Assembly: GCA_964631595.1 (NCBI GenBank)
Contig: CAZVXL010000041.1
Coordinates: 1 to 8,555 of the forward strand
Length of the DNA: 8,555 nucleotides
Reading direction: 5' to 3'
From: UMGS1312 sp964631595
GTDB taxonomy: Bacteria > Bacillota > Clostridia > Oscillospirales > CAG-272
Shown: piece after piece, positions 6,982-8,555 of the stretch
Numbering within the stretch: position 1 is the stretch's first letter
Layout: every line of letters begins with the position of its first letter
Translations under genes and position numbers: made by a program
The notes under the pieces: generated by a model
Seen by the model: the letters and a program-made list of their open reading frames with translations, nothing else
Database searches by the model: none
What the model was told of the DNA's origin: nothing

Positions 6982-7269
6982 CTATGCCCTGAAATTATGT
7001 CCGCAATCATGACAATAATAAATTTTCCGACGGTTGGAAAACCATCTTTTCGATTGCCATACATGACCTTTTCCCGCCACCTTATGTACGATCGCCATCC
7101 ACCAATCGTAGCAGAAGAAAACCATTATTCCGATACACCATTTGCACATCATCCAAATAAAATACCAAATTCCGAAAAGGATCATGTACAGACACCCATG
7201 CTTGCTTGATTCGTTTGACAATTGAACTTTTGTACTACCGCATTTAGGACATTTTACATTTATTGCCAT
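6982..7269 (-). CDS. Small membrane protein with a split zinc ribbon
   Basis: This 95-residue protein begins with a zinc-knuckle CPKCGS (Cys 7 and 10) and ends with CHDCGHNF (Cys 86 and 89), a typical pair of knuckles for one four-cysteine zinc ribbon. Between them lies a strongly hydrophobic, tryptophan- and cysteine-rich segment (about 26-64), long enough for one or two membrane helices, so both ends would be cytoplasmic if it forms a hairpin. Small Firmicutes proteins of this general layout (CPKCGS, KHGCL, then hydrophobic residues and a final CxxCG) are known to me as uncharacterised zinc-ribbon proteins; no function can be given. The ATG at 7269 has AAAGGAG seven bases upstream. It has its own promoter, divergent from the small ribbon-helix-helix gene, and a strong terminator. 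Base composition is more AT-rich than in the neighbouring large genes. Confidence 0.82.
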   Translation of the reverse strand: MAINVKCPKCGSTKVQLSNESSKHGCLYMILFGIWYFIWMMCKWCIGIMVFFCYDWWMAIVHKVAGKGHVWQSKRWFSNRRKIYYCHDCGHNFRA

Positions 7270-7295
7270 AATAGCTCTCCTTTCGATTTTATCTT

Positions 7296-7324
7296 ATCTT
7301 ATACTACTTTATGCTACTTGTCAA
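7296..7324 (-). promoter_or_regulatory. Promoter of the zinc-ribbon gene with embedded direct repeats
   Basis: On the minus strand TTGACA (7319-7324) and TAAGAT (7296-7301) are 17 bases apart. The spacer and flanks consist of two tandem 10-bp repeats, read on the plus strand as TATACTACTT (7300-7309) and TATGCTACTT (7310-7319), one mismatch apart. Next to them is ATCTTATCTT (7291-7300). Repeats spaced one helical turn inside a promoter are a likely operator; the divergent ribbon-helix-helix protein is the obvious candidate ligand. Confidence 0.7.
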
Positions 7325-7344
7325 TATATTTGATCATTTTATCC

Positions 7345-7364
7345 TATAATATTTTTGAGGTGAT
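7345..7364 (+). promoter_or_regulatory. -10 box and strong RBS of the ribbon-helix-helix gene
   Basis: A perfect TATAAT (7345-7350) lies 19 bases before the TTG start, with no good -35 hexamer at normal spacing; the -35 region would overlap the -35 box of the divergent zinc-ribbon promoter. The ribosome binding site GAGGTGAT (7357-7364) is a full match to the anti-Shine-Dalgarno end and sits five bases before the TTG. Transcription from this box would start about where the RBS begins, giving almost no leader. Confidence 0.5.
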
Positions 7365-7369
7365 GTCAT

Positions 7370-7528
7370 TTGAAGCCATTAAAAGAAAAAATAAGTATAA
7401 CCATTGATAACGATATTCTAATCAAGCTGAAAGAAAATGCCGAGCACGACGACCGTTCTCTGCCCCAGTATATCAATCTTGTTTTGAAACAACACATAAA
7501 TAGCATTGAAAACAAGAAAAAGAATTAA
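7370..7528 (+). CDS. Ribbon-helix-helix (Arc/MetJ-type) small DNA-binding protein, TTG start
   Basis: This 52-residue protein fits the ribbon-helix-helix fold along its whole length. A basic start MKPLKEK leads into the beta-strand KISITID (7-13) that would insert into the DNA major groove as a dimer, then helix A (about 14-27), the turn DDRSLPQY (27-34), and helix B (about 30-47), ending in a lysine-rich tail. The pattern SLxQYINLVLKxH is typical of Arc-like regulators and antitoxins. The start must be the TTG at 7370 or later because an in-frame TGA lies three codons upstream (7361-7363); an exceptionally strong RBS supports it. It diverges from the zinc-ribbon gene and probably regulates that promoter and its own. 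No toxin partner follows: the same frame runs open for 72 more codons without a credible start. Family by eye, function inferred. Confidence 0.8.
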   Translation: MKPLKEKISITIDNDILIKLKENAEHDDRSLPQYINLVLKQHINSIENKKKN

Positions 7529-7997
7529 CACGCCCTTTGTGCTGTAACCGGACAAGCTCAAACAGCCGACGGCCATGGCATTGCAGCTCCCACGCAGTTT
7601 CGACCGCGGAAGTATCACGGTCAAACGGACGGTTTTAAGTATAAAAAGGAGAAGCAGAGAGCAGTAACCCGTAAACAGTTCAAGCAAAGAAACAAAGCAA
7701 AGGAGCAAGGATCACGCCACGTGTGGCGGTACTATAGCGGGAGCTGAGATCCGACAGAGCGCGGCGCGGGGACGGCAGCATCCTCGCTATGACTCCGCCT
7801 CGGTACGGCTTCGTGCCATTTGATGATCGGCGGCAGAACAAAAAGACCGCACAGATGTGAGAAAGAAAGCTGCAACCCACGGTTTTCAAATATTTTTGCA
7901 AAAACAATAAGACGGCTAATTGACCGTTGACAAGTATAGTTCAAAGCACGGCATAAGCCGTTCTGCTTTGTATGATAGAGTCAGGAAGGTGTTATGA
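7529..7997. other. Interval without a convincing gene
   Basis: About 470 bases follow the small regulator. The regulator's frame stays open after its stop from 7529 to the TGA at 7745-7747 (72 codons, rich in Lys, Arg and Gln) but has no ATG, GTG or TTG with an RBS at its beginning. Minus-strand frames of 70-96 codons cross the interval without a ribosome binding site or a family match. A GC-richer patch (about 7725-7835) contrasts with AT-rich sides and holds a small hairpin (7802-7817). Near 7942-7970 lies a hairpin preceding the next gene. No terminator was found directly after the regulator gene. The interval may be decayed coding sequence. Confidence 0.45.
7942..7970 (+). promoter_or_regulatory. 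Bulged hairpin upstream of the 98-residue membrane protein
   Basis: CAAAGCACGGC (7942-7952) pairs with GCCG (7957-7960) and TGCTTTG (7964-7970), giving 11 base pairs, an ATAA loop and a 3-base bulge TTC. It lies between a lone TTGACA (7927-7932) and the start codon. It could be an operator dyad or an RNA leader structure. A TATGAT follows at 7971-7976, but neither hexamer has a partner at normal spacing, so no promoter is called. Confidence 0.4.
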
Positions 7998-8294
7998 ATG
8001 ATTATTGCTTCGATTGCAGTCGGTATAATATTGGCTTTGATTTTCGGGCCGGTCGGCTTCGGTATAGGATTGGTCGGGACAATGCTAACCTTGGCTATTT
8101 GTAAAATAATCGGAGACGTGGATTCGACGAAAAGAGCAGAAAAGGAGAAAGAAGAACTCGCAAAACGAGGTCTAAAGAAAATAAAAGTCACTCGTACCGT
8201 TAAACATCACTACAAAGGCATGTTCTCGCCTTACGATAACGAAGAAATTCGTACAGAGGAAATAATTGTTCCGATAAACTATAATGAAAAATAA
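7998..8294 (+). CDS. Small membrane protein of unknown function
   Basis: I do not recognise a family for this 98-residue protein. Residues 2-38 are hydrophobic and glycine-rich (IILALIFGPVGFGIGLVG at 10-27), fitting two short membrane helices joined by a tight Gly-Pro turn, or one long segment. Residues 40-70 are highly charged, alternating Lys, Arg and Glu (KRAEKEKEELAKRGLKKIK), likely a cytoplasmic helix. The rest (70-98) looks like a short beta-rich tail with HHYKG and EEIIVPINY. The ATG at 7998 is preceded by GGAAGG at eight bases. Another ATG at 7994 opens a different frame that stops after 36 codons and is less likely. It is monocistronic, with a good terminator at 8329-8363. The AT-rich codon use resembles the zinc-ribbon gene rather than rsuA-tex. 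Confidence 0.7.
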   Translation: MIIASIAVGIILALIFGPVGFGIGLVGTMLTLAICKIIGDVDSTKRAEKEKEELAKRGLKKIKVTRTVKHHYKGMFSPYDNEEIRTEEIIVPINYNEK

Positions 8295-8328
8295 AAAGCA
8301 CACGCAACGAGCATATGCTACAGTCAAC

Positions 8329-8363
8329 AGGGACTACCCACTGCGAGTAGTCCCTTCCTTTTT
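8329..8363 (+). terminator. Terminator of the 98-residue membrane protein gene
   Basis: A perfect 9-bp stem AGGGACTAC / GTAGTCCCT (8329-8337 and 8347-8355, loop of 9) is followed by TCCTTTTT. It lies 34 bases after the stop codon and has no other plus-strand gene to serve. Confidence 0.88.
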
Positions 8364-8461
8364 GGGAAAATGAAATGAAAAGAGTGGCATTATCGGAACA
8401 CAGTATCATCCCCAATAGCGTGTTACTCAAGATCTGAGGTATGTTAAAAGAGAAAAGTAAG

Positions 8462-8555
<94 letters not shown>

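Noticed and set aside
7291..7320. A CRISPR-like or satellite array
   Set aside because: Only two 10-bp units, with no spacers and no cas genes; a promoter operator explains it better.
7370..7747. A ribbon-helix-helix antitoxin with a following toxin gene
   Set aside because: The downstream open stretch lacks a start codon and RBS and resembles no toxin family I can recognise.
7418..7944. Minus-strand frames of 70-96 codons opposite and after the small regulator gene
   Set aside because: No ribosome binding sites, mutual overlap in different frames, and one is the antisense shadow of the regulator.
8200..8430. A 76-codon minus-strand frame over the end of the 98-residue gene
   Set aside because: It runs antisense through the coding end and the terminator hairpin and has no RBS.

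Overview
The window reads as chromosomal DNA from an anaerobic, low-to-mid-GC Gram-positive bacterium, most likely a Ruminococcus-like member of the Oscillospiraceae. This rests on strong GGAGG-type ribosome binding sites, near-consensus sigma-A promoters, and a secreted protein ending in a type I dockerin, the module that docks proteins onto cellulosome-type scaffoldins. No species can be named from this sequence alone.

Layout. Bases 99-2976 hold a two-gene minus-strand operon, an RsuA-type 16S rRNA pseudouridine synthase followed 16 bases later by the RNA-binding transcription accessory protein Tex, driven by one promoter at 3005-3033. A tRNA-Gln(CUG) gene with a perfect consensus promoter reads the other way at 3156-3229. 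It is followed by a short repetitive patch of interleaved inverted repeats and heptads, and then by a bidirectional terminator. Next come two single-gene minus-strand units: a membrane acyltransferase 3 protein (3455-4588) and a secreted multidomain protein (4924-6708). The latter has a signal peptide, a degenerate M23-like domain, a ricin-type lectin trefoil, two tandem beta-sandwich-like modules and a dockerin. Its leader contains an internal terminator-like hairpin.

From about 6830 onward the sequence becomes visibly more AT-rich and holds small genes: a membrane protein whose zinc ribbon is split around a hydrophobic segment (6982-7269, minus), a divergent 52-residue ribbon-helix-helix regulator with a TTG start (7370-7528, plus), a stretch of about 470 bases with no convincing gene, and an unrecognised 98-residue membrane protein (7998-8294, plus). 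The window ends inside a minus-strand tRNA-Asn(GUU) with its own terminator. Small accessory genes next to a tRNA are consistent with acquired DNA, but no integrase or attachment-site duplication is visible.

How the parts relate. rsuA-tex and the two tRNAs are core translation and RNA-metabolism genes. The acyltransferase and the dockerin protein act at the cell envelope or surface. The most suggestive accessory unit is the divergent ribbon-helix-helix/zinc-ribbon pair: their shared 100-base intergenic region carries two tandem 10-bp repeats inside the zinc-ribbon promoter, which look like an operator for the small regulator.
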